From contig PFCB01000030.1 in assembly GCA_002773135.1 (NCBI GenBank), positions 1-41,265 of the forward strand: a stretch of 41,265 nt of DNA. Direction: 5' to 3'. The number at the start of each line of letters is the position of its first letter. Positions within the stretch are counted from its first letter, which is position 1. The position numbers and the translations under genes are program-made. This stretch comes from Candidatus Magasanikbacteria bacterium CG10_big_fil_rev_8_21_14_0_10_47_10 (GTDB lineage Bacteria; Patescibacteriota; Patescibacteriia; Magasanikbacterales; UBA922). Under the pieces are notes generated by a model that was given only the letters and a program-made list of their open reading frames with translations, ran no database searches and had not been told where the DNA came from. This document shows, in pieces, positions 24,636 through 33,877 of this stretch.

Positions 24636-25694
24636 CTAGTCGTGCAACAAATCTCGGAGTTTTTTCCTGGAACGTGATAAATGTAACTTTATGGCATTTT
24701 CTGTTTTATTCAAGTGGCCGGCAATTTCTTGGACACTCCAATCCTTTTTATATTTTAGCTCAAGAACAGTCTGTTCGGTCTCGGATAACGTCCCTATTTG
24801 ATTCCAAAGTAAGCATATCTGCCCATAGGATTCAGATGTAGGATCAACGAAGAGACAATCGTCCTCCAAAGGAACTGTCCCCTTTTTTCTATAAAAATTC
24901 ACCAACACATTGTGTGCTATTCGTAACAAATACGTCTTGTAACTGGCATTTCCCACCACAAACGTCTGAAGCGCCTCATACGCCCGAATAAAGACATCCT
25001 GCGCCAGATCAGACGCCACCTCACCACTGCTTACCCGTCGAAAGAAAAATCGCTGTATGTCCTCATGGTATTTTTCAAAAATTTTACCAAAATCCGCAGA
25101 ATCTCGCTGTGCCATTACAACAAGAACAGCGTCGTCGTGACGATCTGAAAAATCTTCCCGGGTAGGAGCAATTAAAAGATGCTGAAGCACCCTATCGAGG
25201 GTATCAGGTATATCATGCGGCAGCTGTGCCCCCAACCAACCGCCCAAAACCGACAGAGTTAAAGCCTTAGGGTCACCCGCAACAGCCGCTTTCACCCGAC
25301 AATAAAAATTATCAGAAAACGACGCGGACTGCTCTACGGGATGTACCTCCATAAAATAGGCAATGCTTTTGTCCGGCCGAACAATGGGCGCAATATGAGC
25401 GGTATCGTAGATGATAGTCCCATTCTTTTTTTTATTCTCTATGGCGCTCACAAATGGCTGCCGTTCCCTTTCGATAGTGCCCCACAAATCTCTGTAGTAC
25501 TGCCTTGGCATATGCCCTCCCCACACATTACCCGGTTTAAGACCAATAGCCTGAGCTGGCATAAAGCCGGTACGCTTCTCTATGGCCCCGTTTACATACA
25601 AAATGACCCCATGGGGATCTGTTATGCACAGGGTGCCAGGAGCAGTGTCTAGGGAGTGTTTGAGCGCGGTATCCATACATATATATGGTACCAT
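24636..25694 (-). CDS. PAS domain - ECF-type sigma factor fusion
   Basis: About 352 residues. A PAS domain comes first (TAPGTLCITDPHGVILYVNG, RTGFMPAQAIG, and a PAC-like KKNGTIIYDTAHIAPI). A middle stretch of about 75 residues is unassigned. Then comes sigma region 2 (FEKYHEDIQRFFFRR, DLAQDVFIRAYEALQTF, YKTYLLRIAHNVLVNFYRK) and region 4 (LSETEQTVLELKYKKDWS, QEIAGHLNKTENAIKLHLSR). PAS sensing fused directly to a sigma factor suggests control by a ligand or redox cue without an anti-sigma factor; that is inference. The start is uncertain: ATG 25694 follows GAGGGG, but TTG 25706 or ATG 25676 are possible. Confidence 0.85.
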   Translation of the reverse strand: MVPYICMDTALKHSLDTAPGTLCITDPHGVILYVNGAIEKRTGFMPAQAIGLKPGNVWGGHMPRQYYRDLWGTIERERQPFVSAIENKKKNGTIIYDTAHIAPIVRPDKSIAYFMEVHPVEQSASFSDNFYCRVKAAVAGDPKALTLSVLGGWLGAQLPHDIPDTLDRVLQHLLIAPTREDFSDRHDDAVLVVMAQRDSADFGKIFEKYHEDIQRFFFRRVSSGEVASDLAQDVFIRAYEALQTFVVGNASYKTYLLRIAHNVLVNFYRKKGTVPLEDDCLFVDPTSESYGQICLLWNQIGTLSETEQTVLELKYKKDWSVQEIAGHLNKTENAIKLHLSRSRKKLRDLLHD

Positions 25695-25704
25695 ATTTCC
25701 CCTC

Positions 25705-25731
25705 AAAAAACCCCGTGTGAACGGGGTTTTT
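25705..25731 (-). terminator. Terminator of the RND efflux operon
   Basis: Minus-strand ACCCCG / CGGGGT stem with flanking A and T tracts (six T), beginning just past the pump gene's stop at 25734. Confidence 0.88.
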
Positions 25732-25733
25732 GT

Positions 25734-28700
25734 CTAGTCCTGTATCCACCGTTTGTAGAGCATGGGGACAAAAAAGAGTGTCAAAAATGTTGAAAAAATA
25801 AGTCCGAAAATAATGGCAAATCCCAAAGATCGCCATACTTCTTCTGTCAGCGCCAAAGGAAGGATTCCCAAGACTGTGGTAATAGTCGTCATGATAATCG
25901 GTTTGAGTCGCGATTCTCCGGCATCGGCAATCGCAGCATCAGTGCTCATGCCTTCTTGTTTGGCCGCATTAATTCTATCAATAAGAATAATGGCGTTATT
26001 CACCACAATGCCCACAAGCGCAACAATACCGATAATCCCCGGAAAACTCAGCGGCAAATTCAACAACGTAAGCCCCGGGAACACGCCAATCATAGCAAGT
26101 GGAATGGTGGTCAAAATAATCAAACTTTGTTTAAACGAATTGAATTGAAGCACAAGCAGTGCGGCAATCAAGAAGACAGACAAAATCATGGCACGAAACA
26201 TGTCTGTAAATGACTGATTAATATCTTCATTTTCTCCACCAAGCTGAATAGTGTATCCGTCAGGAATATCAATTTCATCCATTCTGGAATCTATGCCAGC
26301 AAAAATATCAATGGCGGTTGCTTTTCCTTCGGTAAAACCGGTCACCTTTGCAATCCGTTCACTATCTTGATGTTCAATACGCGCTCGGCTATTGTCCAGT
26401 GTAATGTCCGCAATGCTTGATAGTGGAACTTCTCCCGTTGGCGTTGTGATAGTTAACCCACGGATTGTTTCAATATCTGTTTTGGCAGCTTTTTGCTGCT
26501 TACTATTGAGTGCTGTTCGAACCACAATGTCAACATCATCGCCGCCCTGGTTCACCGATGTGGCAACAGTACCTGCAATGGCATTGCGAAGTGACAGAGC
26601 AACATCAATTGTAGACAATCCATACCGCGCAGCTCTGACACGATCAACATGCAGCACAAACTCTCCATTTGTTTGTTCAACCGTACTCTGTACATTTCGA
26701 GTGCCATCAATTGTTTTAAGCAACTGTTCAAAATCACGCGCCAACCGATCAAGTGTATCCAAATCCTCTCCCAATATTGTTACCACAACTGGGGCTTCAC
26801 TTGGTGGACCAAAATTCCCTTGGCTTACTCGAACAATACCGGGCTGCAGCTGATCAAGTTTTTTTTGATAGGTATCAACGAACTCGCTGCTTGTCGGACG
26901 ATCTTTTTCCACCAGCTTCACTGTAATATACCCTTGATGCCCGTTTCCAGTGCTGGCAGTACTTCCGGCTCCGGATGCCTGTCCAACATTAACAACATAC
27001 GATGTAATACGCGGATCTTGCTGTAATTGCTGCTCAATACGCTCAATCAATTCGCTTGTGCGCTCAACCGGTGTTCCAATCGGCATTTCAAAATCAATGG
27101 CAAACTGTGGCTCATTTGAATTTGGAAACATGTTGACCTTGAGCGCGCCAAGGGCCGGTAACGAATAACTGATAATCATCATCAACACAGTCCAACGGAT
27201 AATTCGTTTATGCATTTTTCTATCTAAAAGCATGCCTTCCACAAAAACGCGATATCTTTTTTGCAACCCTTCCACATACACATCAATGCGAGCGAGCCGA
27301 GCCGGCCGTGCATAGTCCACAGCTCTTTTTTTACGCTGATAGGTAGCCACCACAGCCGAGAGAGTCGTTACCAAGCCAAGAGCAACAAACAATGACGAAA
27401 TGAGAACACCACTGACAGTGAGTGGAATACTTTTGATATATTGACCAATAATACCACTGGTTAACAACATTGGGACAAAGGCAAAGACCGTGGTTAATGT
27501 ACCTGCAATAAGGGGCCACTGGTATTCGCGCACCACTTTTTTTGCCGCGTCAAATGGATTGAGACCGCTTTTGAGTTCTCTATTCATCCCCTCATTAATC
27601 ACAATAGCACTGTCGACCAAAATTCCGAGCGATAAAATGAGAGAAAAAAGTGTCATAAAATTGATCGTTAAATCAATATATGACAAGTACGCAAACGTCA
27701 TTAAAAATGAAAACGGTATGGCAATAGCCGCCATAATGGCTTCACGAAAGCCCAAAATTACAAACAAAATAAGAAAGACAATGACAACCGTCGCAATGCC
27801 GTTTCTCGATAGTGACGTCAAATCACTTTTCACATATTCCGCAAGATCGATGATTTCGAGGGTCTTTACACCATCTGGCAATTCTTCATCAACAATTTGC
27901 TGCATTGTTTTTTTTACTGCAGCCGATGTCTTCACAATGTCTCCTCCTGATTGTTTATACATCAAAAGGGTAACAGCAGGTTCTGCTGTTTTATTATCTA
28001 TGGTCATGCGAGAGATGCTCGTCTGCTCGCTCACACCTTGCACAACAGTCGCAATATCTGAAATACGGACAGGCACACCGCTTACGCTGGCAACGGGCAC
28101 CCGTTCAATATCTTGCAAATTTTCAAGGCGTCCGGCCAACCGGATATTAAACGCTTCACCGGCAGTTTCAATCGCACCAATCGGAATATCACTGTTTGCA
28201 GAAGATACAGCGCGCGTAACTTGCGCAATTGAAATACCAAATGTATCAAGCTGCGCTTTATTTACGACAATTTGAATTTGCTTTTCGTGCCCACCAATGA
28301 CTTGCACCTTTGACACGCCACTCACACGCTCAATTTCATCCTTGATTTGATTGGCGAATTCAGTCAATTCCGCTGTCCGAAATGGTCCACCAAGTGACAT
28401 TTGCAAAAAAGCAGAATCGCTTACAGTTATTTCTTGAATAATCGGATCTTTTGCCTCTTCTGGTAAGTCAACAACCGCTTCATCTACAGCATCCTTGAGG
28501 TCTGCGATAACTTGCTCTCTGTCTGCCTTTGCTTCAAATTCAACCACCACGGAAGATACACCCCCACGAGAAGTTGAATCAATACTTTTTATATCCGAAA
28601 GACCGCTTATTTTATCTTCCAACGGATTGGTCACAAGCTCTTCCACGTCAATTGGGCTGGCACCGGGAAATGGTGTTGCCACAACCACAATAGGGATATT

Positions 28701-28835
28701 CACTTCCGGATCTGATTCTTTTGGTAGCTGCACAATGGCAAACAAGCCAAATAAAAGAATTGCGGTAGACAAAATAAACGTAAACCGATAATGGTCAATA
28801 AAAAAATCCCAAATTGTTTTGCCTTGCATGTCCAT
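25734..28835 (-). CDS. RND-family efflux pump (AcrB/HAE1-like)
   Basis: 1033 residues with the standard twelve-helix RND layout: one N-terminal helix, a large porter loop, six helices, a second loop and five helices. FPGASPIDVEELVTNPLED is the porter-entry signature. GILVDSAIVINEGMNRELKSG in helix 4 holds the proton-relay Asp. VGIVVNNAIILIDRIN and SRLKPIIMTTITTVLGILPL mark the second half. The gene is coupled to the adaptor gene upstream, with one base between stop and start. The substrate cannot be inferred. No outer-membrane TolC-type gene is in the window, consistent with a cell lacking a typical outer membrane. Confidence 0.95.
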   Translation of the reverse strand: MDMQGKTIWDFFIDHYRFTFILSTAILLFGLFAIVQLPKESDPEVNIPIVVVATPFPGASPIDVEELVTNPLEDKISGLSDIKSIDSTSRGGVSSVVVEFEAKADREQVIADLKDAVDEAVVDLPEEAKDPIIQEITVSDSAFLQMSLGGPFRTAELTEFANQIKDEIERVSGVSKVQVIGGHEKQIQIVVNKAQLDTFGISIAQVTRAVSSANSDIPIGAIETAGEAFNIRLAGRLENLQDIERVPVASVSGVPVRISDIATVVQGVSEQTSISRMTIDNKTAEPAVTLLMYKQSGGDIVKTSAAVKKTMQQIVDEELPDGVKTLEIIDLAEYVKSDLTSLSRNGIATVVIVFLILFVILGFREAIMAAIAIPFSFLMTFAYLSYIDLTINFMTLFSLILSLGILVDSAIVINEGMNRELKSGLNPFDAAKKVVREYQWPLIAGTLTTVFAFVPMLLTSGIIGQYIKSIPLTVSGVLISSLFVALGLVTTLSAVVATYQRKKRAVDYARPARLARIDVYVEGLQKRYRVFVEGMLLDRKMHKRIIRWTVLMMIISYSLPALGALKVNMFPNSNEPQFAIDFEMPIGTPVERTSELIERIEQQLQQDPRITSYVVNVGQASGAGSTASTGNGHQGYITVKLVEKDRPTSSEFVDTYQKKLDQLQPGIVRVSQGNFGPPSEAPVVVTILGEDLDTLDRLARDFEQLLKTIDGTRNVQSTVEQTNGEFVLHVDRVRAARYGLSTIDVALSLRNAIAGTVATSVNQGGDDVDIVVRTALNSKQQKAAKTDIETIRGLTITTPTGEVPLSSIADITLDNSRARIEHQDSERIAKVTGFTEGKATAIDIFAGIDSRMDEIDIPDGYTIQLGGENEDINQSFTDMFRAMILSVFLIAALLVLQFNSFKQSLIILTTIPLAMIGVFPGLTLLNLPLSFPGIIGIVALVGIVVNNAIILIDRINAAKQEGMSTDAAIADAGESRLKPIIMTTITTVLGILPLALTEEVWRSLGFAIIFGLIFSTFLTLFFVPMLYKRWIQD

Positions 28836-28836
28836 G

Positions 28837-30624
28837 TTACAAAATATTCACTGTTTGCCCCTCTTCAATACCACGGACTGACGCAACAATAAATTCAATA
28901 TCCTCAAGCCCACTGGTAATTTCGACTTTATCCCCTGAAATTCTGGCAACCTCCACTGATCTTGCTTCAACAACACCACTTTCATTTACAATAAATACAG
29001 CTTTTCGATCAGCGCCAATTTGAACAGCGGCAAGCGGAATATATATACTTTCTTGAGGTGAAAGATCTACTGTCGGTTCAATGGACACGTCAACAAAATC
29101 ACCAACAACGATTGGGGCATCGGTCTCCGTCACAATAACAATCACTTCCACTTTACGCGTTGCCGGATCAATACTTGGTGCAACATGTGACACAACGGCA
29201 TCAAATCGATTGTCAACGCGGACACTGCCGTTCACCGAAATCCCGTTTATCTCGTCAGCACCTAAATAGGCACGAATCTGCAATCCTTTGGTATTTACAA
29301 CCGATGCGACAACAGAACCGGAATTCACCAACTCACCGACGCGAACAGGCAAAACTCCGATAGTTCCGCTGATAGGCGTCCGAATGCTTGTTTTACCAAG
29401 TGAGGCGTTTATACTACGAACCTGCGCCCGTGCGCCAGCAATCAGCGCATCTTGCGATGCGATAGCCGCCCGTGCTTGCGCCAGCTGCGCTTCCGCAGTG
29501 GCCACCTCCGCTTTGGCCTGTGCTTCCACGGCCTGAAGATTTCGCACTGCCTGATTGTATGTCACTTCTGTATTATCAGCTGCATTTTTTGCGTTGGCAA
29601 TGGCCTGCTGCTGCGCGATGACCGCGCTATATTGACCGGTCACGATACCGCGAGCGCCTTGGATGTTCCCAACCAATCCATCATACACCGCCTGACTCAT
29701 TGCTCCTTCAGGCGAGGGAGCTGTGTTAGCCAATACATCCGAGACGTCGGACATCAGACGTTGATATTCCAAAAGAAGATCCGCTGTTTGCCCCAATGCA
29801 TCTTCAATATTTTGATCCGGAGCAATCCCATTGGTGAATGTCACATCAAAGGATCTTTTTTGAGCACGTATTTGACGATACGTTCGCTTTGCGCGGCTGA
29901 GCGTATTGAGGTCATACCCGGCCAGCTTCGCTTCATACGAATCATTGATACCTTCATTATCAATTCCAACAATTGAGTCCGCCGTCATCAATACGGTGGT
30001 CATCGCGCTTTGCGCACTCACAAACGTACCACGCGCGTTATCAAACGCATCTTGAACAATACGACTGTTTAGTGTGTCATGATTCAGTAACAAATTATTT
30101 TGAGCAAGCGCAAGCGCACTTTTCGCTGCAGCCACAGCATTTTCAGTGGCACTCTTTGTTCTATCCAGTGATGCCTCGGCAACCGAAACCTGCGCCTGCA
30201 ATTGTGCCTTCGCCGCAATGGCTCTATCTACTTCGGCAGCCGCTTGATCACGCTGTGCAGCCAAATTTCCTGCGTCAAAATTCATAAGCAACTGACCGGC
30301 TGAAACTCGTTGACCCAAGGTCACATGCACGCGCGTTATTTTTGCGAATACTTCACTTTTTAACTCCACCTGTTGCAACGCTTCCACCTCTCCCGTGGTC
30401 TGTACAGCGGATAATTCCTGGTTTATATCACTCACGCGCATCAATTCAACAGATTTTATTTGCTCTGCCCGCTCAGGAACTGCTTCCGGACGAAGGGCGG
30501 CAAGCACCCGGCCGGCGAGAAAAATTAAAAAGATAAGGGCAATGGCCGTCAATAACGGATGTTTTTTTATAAAACGAATGCTTGGACGATCTCTGTGAAA
30601 CAATTTTTTGGCTCTATTTAGCAT
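28837..30624 (-). CDS. Membrane-fusion (HlyD/AcrA-type) adaptor with extended coiled coil
   Basis: 595 residues from ATG 30624; an upstream frame to 30669 is less likely. One transmembrane helix (about 25-42) precedes the lipoyl half-motif VELKSEVFAKITRVHVTLGQ. A very long alanine-rich coiled-coil hairpin (about 110-400) follows, then the second lipoyl half IRTPISGTIGVLPVRVGELV and beta-barrel and membrane-proximal domains. Typical adaptors have 350-420 residues, so the hairpin is unusually long, with an insert around residues 195-310. It partners the RND pump downstream. Confidence 0.92.
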   Translation of the reverse strand: MLNRAKKLFHRDRPSIRFIKKHPLLTAIALIFLIFLAGRVLAALRPEAVPERAEQIKSVELMRVSDINQELSAVQTTGEVEALQQVELKSEVFAKITRVHVTLGQRVSAGQLLMNFDAGNLAAQRDQAAAEVDRAIAAKAQLQAQVSVAEASLDRTKSATENAVAAAKSALALAQNNLLLNHDTLNSRIVQDAFDNARGTFVSAQSAMTTVLMTADSIVGIDNEGINDSYEAKLAGYDLNTLSRAKRTYRQIRAQKRSFDVTFTNGIAPDQNIEDALGQTADLLLEYQRLMSDVSDVLANTAPSPEGAMSQAVYDGLVGNIQGARGIVTGQYSAVIAQQQAIANAKNAADNTEVTYNQAVRNLQAVEAQAKAEVATAEAQLAQARAAIASQDALIAGARAQVRSINASLGKTSIRTPISGTIGVLPVRVGELVNSGSVVASVVNTKGLQIRAYLGADEINGISVNGSVRVDNRFDAVVSHVAPSIDPATRKVEVIVIVTETDAPIVVGDFVDVSIEPTVDLSPQESIYIPLAAVQIGADRKAVFIVNESGVVEARSVEVARISGDKVEITSGLEDIEFIVASVRGIEEGQTVNIL

Positions 30625-30659
30625 AATAATTTTGTTAACCCGTAAAAAGAGATTATCGG

Positions 30660-30688
30660 ATCGTATCAAAAAACGCCCATCATGTCAA
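30660..30688 (-). promoter_or_regulatory. Promoter of the efflux operon, placed within the typA terminator
   Basis: Minus-strand TTGACA (30683-30688), 17-nt spacer, TACGAT (30660-30665). The -35 lies in the loop and closing base pair of the typA terminator hairpin. Confidence 0.7.
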
Positions 30689-30700
30689 TGGGCGTTTTTT
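30668..30700 (-). terminator. typA terminator
   Basis: CGCCCAT / ATGGGCG stem with a 7-nt loop and A/T tracts of six on each side, beginning at the typA stop. Confidence 0.88.
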
Positions 30701-32508
30701 TACTTTTTTCGCGTCGCGCGAACCCGCTCGACTTCTTTAAGATGCTGTTTCCGAAGCCGGACACTATTGGGCGTTACTTCCAAATATTCATCTTCCGACA
30801 TGATTTCAAGCCCCGATTCCAGTGTTAGTTCTTTGGGCGGTGTCAGATTCAACGCATCGTCCGAGCCGCTCGCGCGCATGTTGGTCAGCTGCTTGCCCTT
30901 GATCGGATTCACGGTCATATCAAGTCCTTTGGCGGTATTGCCGATCACCTGTCCTTCATAGACGTCGACATTCGGTTCCACATACAGCGTGCCGCGTTGC
31001 TGCAAATTTGCCAATGAATATCCCAATACTTTACCGGTCTCGCCCGAAATCATGGAACCGACATCGCGCTTTTCTATGTCACCAACATGTGGACGAAACC
31101 CAATCACTTCACTGCACAAAATGCCTTCACCACGCGTATCCACCACAAACTCACTTTTGTATCCCAAAAGTCCGCGTGTCGCAATTTCAAAAATCATGCG
31201 CGTGTGCGACTGCTCCGGCAGCATGCTGGTCATTTGTCCTTTGCGCTTTGCCATTTTTTCTATAACCACGCCCGAATACGCTTCCGGAACATCAATCGTA
31301 ACCGCTTCAAACGGCTCATTCTTTACACCGTCTATATCTTTGATAATAACCTGTGGTTGAGACACTTGGACTTCAAATCCCTCACGGCGCATATTTTCCA
31401 AAAGCACGGCAATATGCAGCTCGCCTCGGCCATACACCGTACTATACTCACCGGCGCCAAAATCAATTTTTAATCCAACATTCACTTCCAACTCTTTTTC
31501 AAGTCGTTCCTTCAACTGTTGCCCTGTCACATATTTCCCTTCACGCCCCGCAAACGGAGAATTGTTCACCAAAAAACGAAGCGAAATCGTTGGCTCGTCA
31601 ATGCGAATCGCCGGCAGCAATTCTGTATTTTGTTCAACGCAGACTGTGTCACCGATATAAATATCAGGCAGCCCGGCAATCATAACAATATCTCCTGCCA
31701 CCGCTTCCGTGGTTTCTTTTCGGCTCATGCCTTCAAAGGTAAAAAGCTTGGTAATGGTGCCCGGAATTACCTCTCCGGAATGTTTTTTTACAAACACTTT
31801 ATCGCCCTGATTTAACACGCCTTGATACACGCGCCCAATACCCATGCGTCCCAAATAATTATCGTATGCCAAGTTGAATGGCTGAAACGCAAATGGTTTT
31901 GCCACATCAGATGGAGCCGGTGGCACATGTTGCAAAATCATATCAAGAAGCGGTGTCAAATCTTTTGACTCATCTTCCAGCTTATATTTGGCAACACCCT
32001 CTTTTGCAATGGCATAAATTGTTGGAAAATTGAGCTGCTCATCGTTCGCACCCAAATCCATAAACAATTCAAGTACTTTGTCATGCGCCCACTCGGGTCT
32101 GGCAGCTGGTTTGTCGATTTTGTTTAGCACAACAATAGGCTGTAACCCAAGCTCAAGTGACTTGCGAAGCACAAATTTTGTCTGCGGCATTGGTCCTTCT
32201 TGCGCGTCTACGACCAGCAATACGGAATCAATGGAGCGCAGTACCCGTTCCACTTCTGAGCCAAAATCCGCATGGCCCGGCGTGTCCACAATGTTGATCT
32301 TGGTAGGCTCTTTTCCGGAGCCTGCCGATGGATAAAAAACTGATGTATTTTTTGAATAAATCGTAATGCCACGCTCTTTTTCAAGATCGTTGGAGTCCAT
32401 GCTCACAGAATCATCCGTAATCATGCCTGTCTGACGCATCAACGCGTCCGTCAACCGTGTTTTCCCATGGTCCACGTGCGCGATAATCGCAATATTTCGT
32501 ATTTGCAT
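30700..32508 (-). CDS. typA: Ribosome-associated translational GTPase TypA/BipA
   Basis: EF-G-like GTPase of 602 residues acting in 50S assembly and stress. The G domain has [26 protein letters not shown] (switch I), DTPGHADFG and VLNKIDKP. Domain II, the EF-G III-like domain and the BipA-specific C-terminal domain follow in normal order ([35 protein letters not shown]). ATG 32508 gives the canonical [17 protein letters not shown] start. A promoter at 32580-32608 predicts a leader of about 64 nt with a small TCACC/GGTGA hairpin just before the start region. Confidence 0.96.
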   Translation of the reverse strand: MQIRNIAIIAHVDHGKTRLTDALMRQTGMITDDSVSMDSNDLEKERGITIYSKNTSVFYPSAGSGKEPTKINIVDTPGHADFGSEVERVLRSIDSVLLVVDAQEGPMPQTKFVLRKSLELGLQPIVVLNKIDKPAARPEWAHDKVLELFMDLGANDEQLNFPTIYAIAKEGVAKYKLEDESKDLTPLLDMILQHVPPAPSDVAKPFAFQPFNLAYDNYLGRMGIGRVYQGVLNQGDKVFVKKHSGEVIPGTITKLFTFEGMSRKETTEAVAGDIVMIAGLPDIYIGDTVCVEQNTELLPAIRIDEPTISLRFLVNNSPFAGREGKYVTGQQLKERLEKELEVNVGLKIDFGAGEYSTVYGRGELHIAVLLENMRREGFEVQVSQPQVIIKDIDGVKNEPFEAVTIDVPEAYSGVVIEKMAKRKGQMTSMLPEQSHTRMIFEIATRGLLGYKSEFVVDTRGEGILCSEVIGFRPHVGDIEKRDVGSMISGETGKVLGYSLANLQQRGTLYVEPNVDVYEGQVIGNTAKGLDMTVNPIKGKQLTNMRASGSDDALNLTPPKELTLESGLEIMSEDEYLEVTPNSVRLRKQHLKEVERVRATRKK

Positions 32509-32579
32509 ATAAAAGAAAATGACTCCCATGTATCATTGCTCACCAGCGGTGAAACAGTGACAACATCGAGAGCCACCAG

Positions 32580-32608
32580 AGTATAGACGAAACATAGCGA
32601 TCTGTCAA
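32580..32608 (-). promoter_or_regulatory. typA promoter
   Basis: Minus-strand TTGACA (32603-32608), 17-nt spacer, TATACT (32580-32585), near-consensus. It overlaps the last codon of the upstream LCP gene. Confidence 0.85.
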
Positions 32609-33819
32609 GGCGACGGAGTCGTCGTCGCCTCAACGGTCAGTTCATCACGCAAAAGAAGGAGCGCTTGCTGCTGCCATGATACAAGACCCCGATACTCCAT
32701 TTCCAATATATAATCACCCAAAATACGATCTCTTTCTTCTTTATTTTCAAGTGATGCCAGATAGCGCGTCGTGATATCGTACTGCATTTCATCACGTGTT
32801 TGTTCATCTTCAACTTGGAGCCAAATATGATTGTCAAACGCCCACACAACAAATTCTGAATCATTTTTATGCTCTGCCACTGTTGCAAGAAGCACGTCTT
32901 GAACCGTCTCCACATCGGCTCCTGAATAGTCGTTGGGAGATAACCTTTTTTTAATGGGTTCAATCATGCCGGCTACATATTCACTCACCTGTTCCGGATC
33001 ATAGGCAATGTCTTGCACACTGTACGCCGGCCGCATAGAGAGCGCAATACGCTCCGGATGGTCGGTAAGTTGCATAGACGAAAGCGCGTCAACAATCCGC
33101 TCTGCGCCTGAAAAAGAAAGATCTGTCTTTACTGTTTTGTATACTATATATTGCAAGGCCGTATCAAACGTCGAGGTCTCATCCGGTGTATACCGAACCA
33201 ACATTTCTTTCAAAAACGTGGAATGATTGCGCGCTCGCTGCGGCTCACCAATGGCATACCCCTGCCTATGACGAAGCCATTGCAGTGTTTCGGTGGTTGG
33301 CAATTTAAGATACCGTAATATTCCCAAGGTTTCTGAAAAACCGACAATAACCAAATGATCGGCTTTTTTCCCAAGTATTCGTTCTATTTGGCCGATACCA
33401 TATTTCAAACCGCCAAGACCGCACGCATTGGACACATAATAATCCGTCGATGTAGTGCCCGTACCCGGCGGCAGCGGTGAATACGTCCCGCGCGGAACCG
33501 CGGTGATGTTCACTGTCTGCGATTCTCTATTTATTTCAAACAGTTGAATGGCATCACAGTGTCCCGCGCTGTCACCTGCGCGCGAGTCAAGCCCCACAAG
33601 CAACACACGTACCAAATCATCATCTCCAAACGGATCAACATCCGTTCCCTCGAGCTGCGACGCACGCCGCTGCTCCAAAAAATCATCAATAGCTTGCTGC
33701 TCGGCTTGTTCACGCAATTGATCTTCTGTTGGCTCCACTGTTTTTGCACGTAAAAAATAGGCCGCGCAGAGCCCAACGATCAAACACATGACTACAATAA
33801 AATACCACCTTTTTTTCAT
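32605..33819 (-). CDS. LCP (LytR-CpsA-Psr) family protein, divergent
   Basis: 404 residues. An N-terminal signal anchor (MKKRWYFIVVMCLIVGLCAA) leads to an acidic, Gln/Glu-rich stretch. The LCP core follows with VRVLLVGLDSRAGDSAGHCDA and NITAVPRGTYSPLP. In typical LCP enzymes, which attach glycopolymers to peptidoglycan, the corresponding motif is IPRDT. Here it is VPRGT, and an unusual Cys sits at the metal-site region (GHCDAI). It might be a modified or inactive LCP protein. Region 330-400 is helical. Its start codon sits in the loop of a perfect hairpin (33801-33828). Confidence 0.8.
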   Translation of the reverse strand: MKKRWYFIVVMCLIVGLCAAYFLRAKTVEPTEDQLREQAEQQAIDDFLEQRRASQLEGTDVDPFGDDDLVRVLLVGLDSRAGDSAGHCDAIQLFEINRESQTVNITAVPRGTYSPLPPGTGTTSTDYYVSNACGLGGLKYGIGQIERILGKKADHLVIVGFSETLGILRYLKLPTTETLQWLRHRQGYAIGEPQRARNHSTFLKEMLVRYTPDETSTFDTALQYIVYKTVKTDLSFSGAERIVDALSSMQLTDHPERIALSMRPAYSVQDIAYDPEQVSEYVAGMIEPIKKRLSPNDYSGADVETVQDVLLATVAEHKNDSEFVVWAFDNHIWLQVEDEQTRDEMQYDITTRYLASLENKEERDRILGDYILEMEYRGLVSWQQQALLLLRDELTVEATTTPSP

Positions 33820-33828
33820 GGTGGTATT
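33801..33828 (-). promoter_or_regulatory. Hairpin enclosing the LCP gene start codon
   Basis: In the mRNA, AATACCACC and GGTGGTATT form a perfect 9-bp stem around a 10-nt loop, ATGAAAAAAA, whose first three bases are the start codon. No Shine-Dalgarno is visible. It may control or position initiation. Confidence 0.55.
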
Positions 33829-33877
33829 CTACAATATTTCAGCTCATTGGCAAGAGGGACTCATTCAGCACATTCCA

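Noticed and set aside
25678-25706. A promoter TTGAGG-17-TATATG for the PAS-sigma gene
   Set aside because: Its start site would fall at or beyond the last plausible start codon, so it cannot be assigned confidently.
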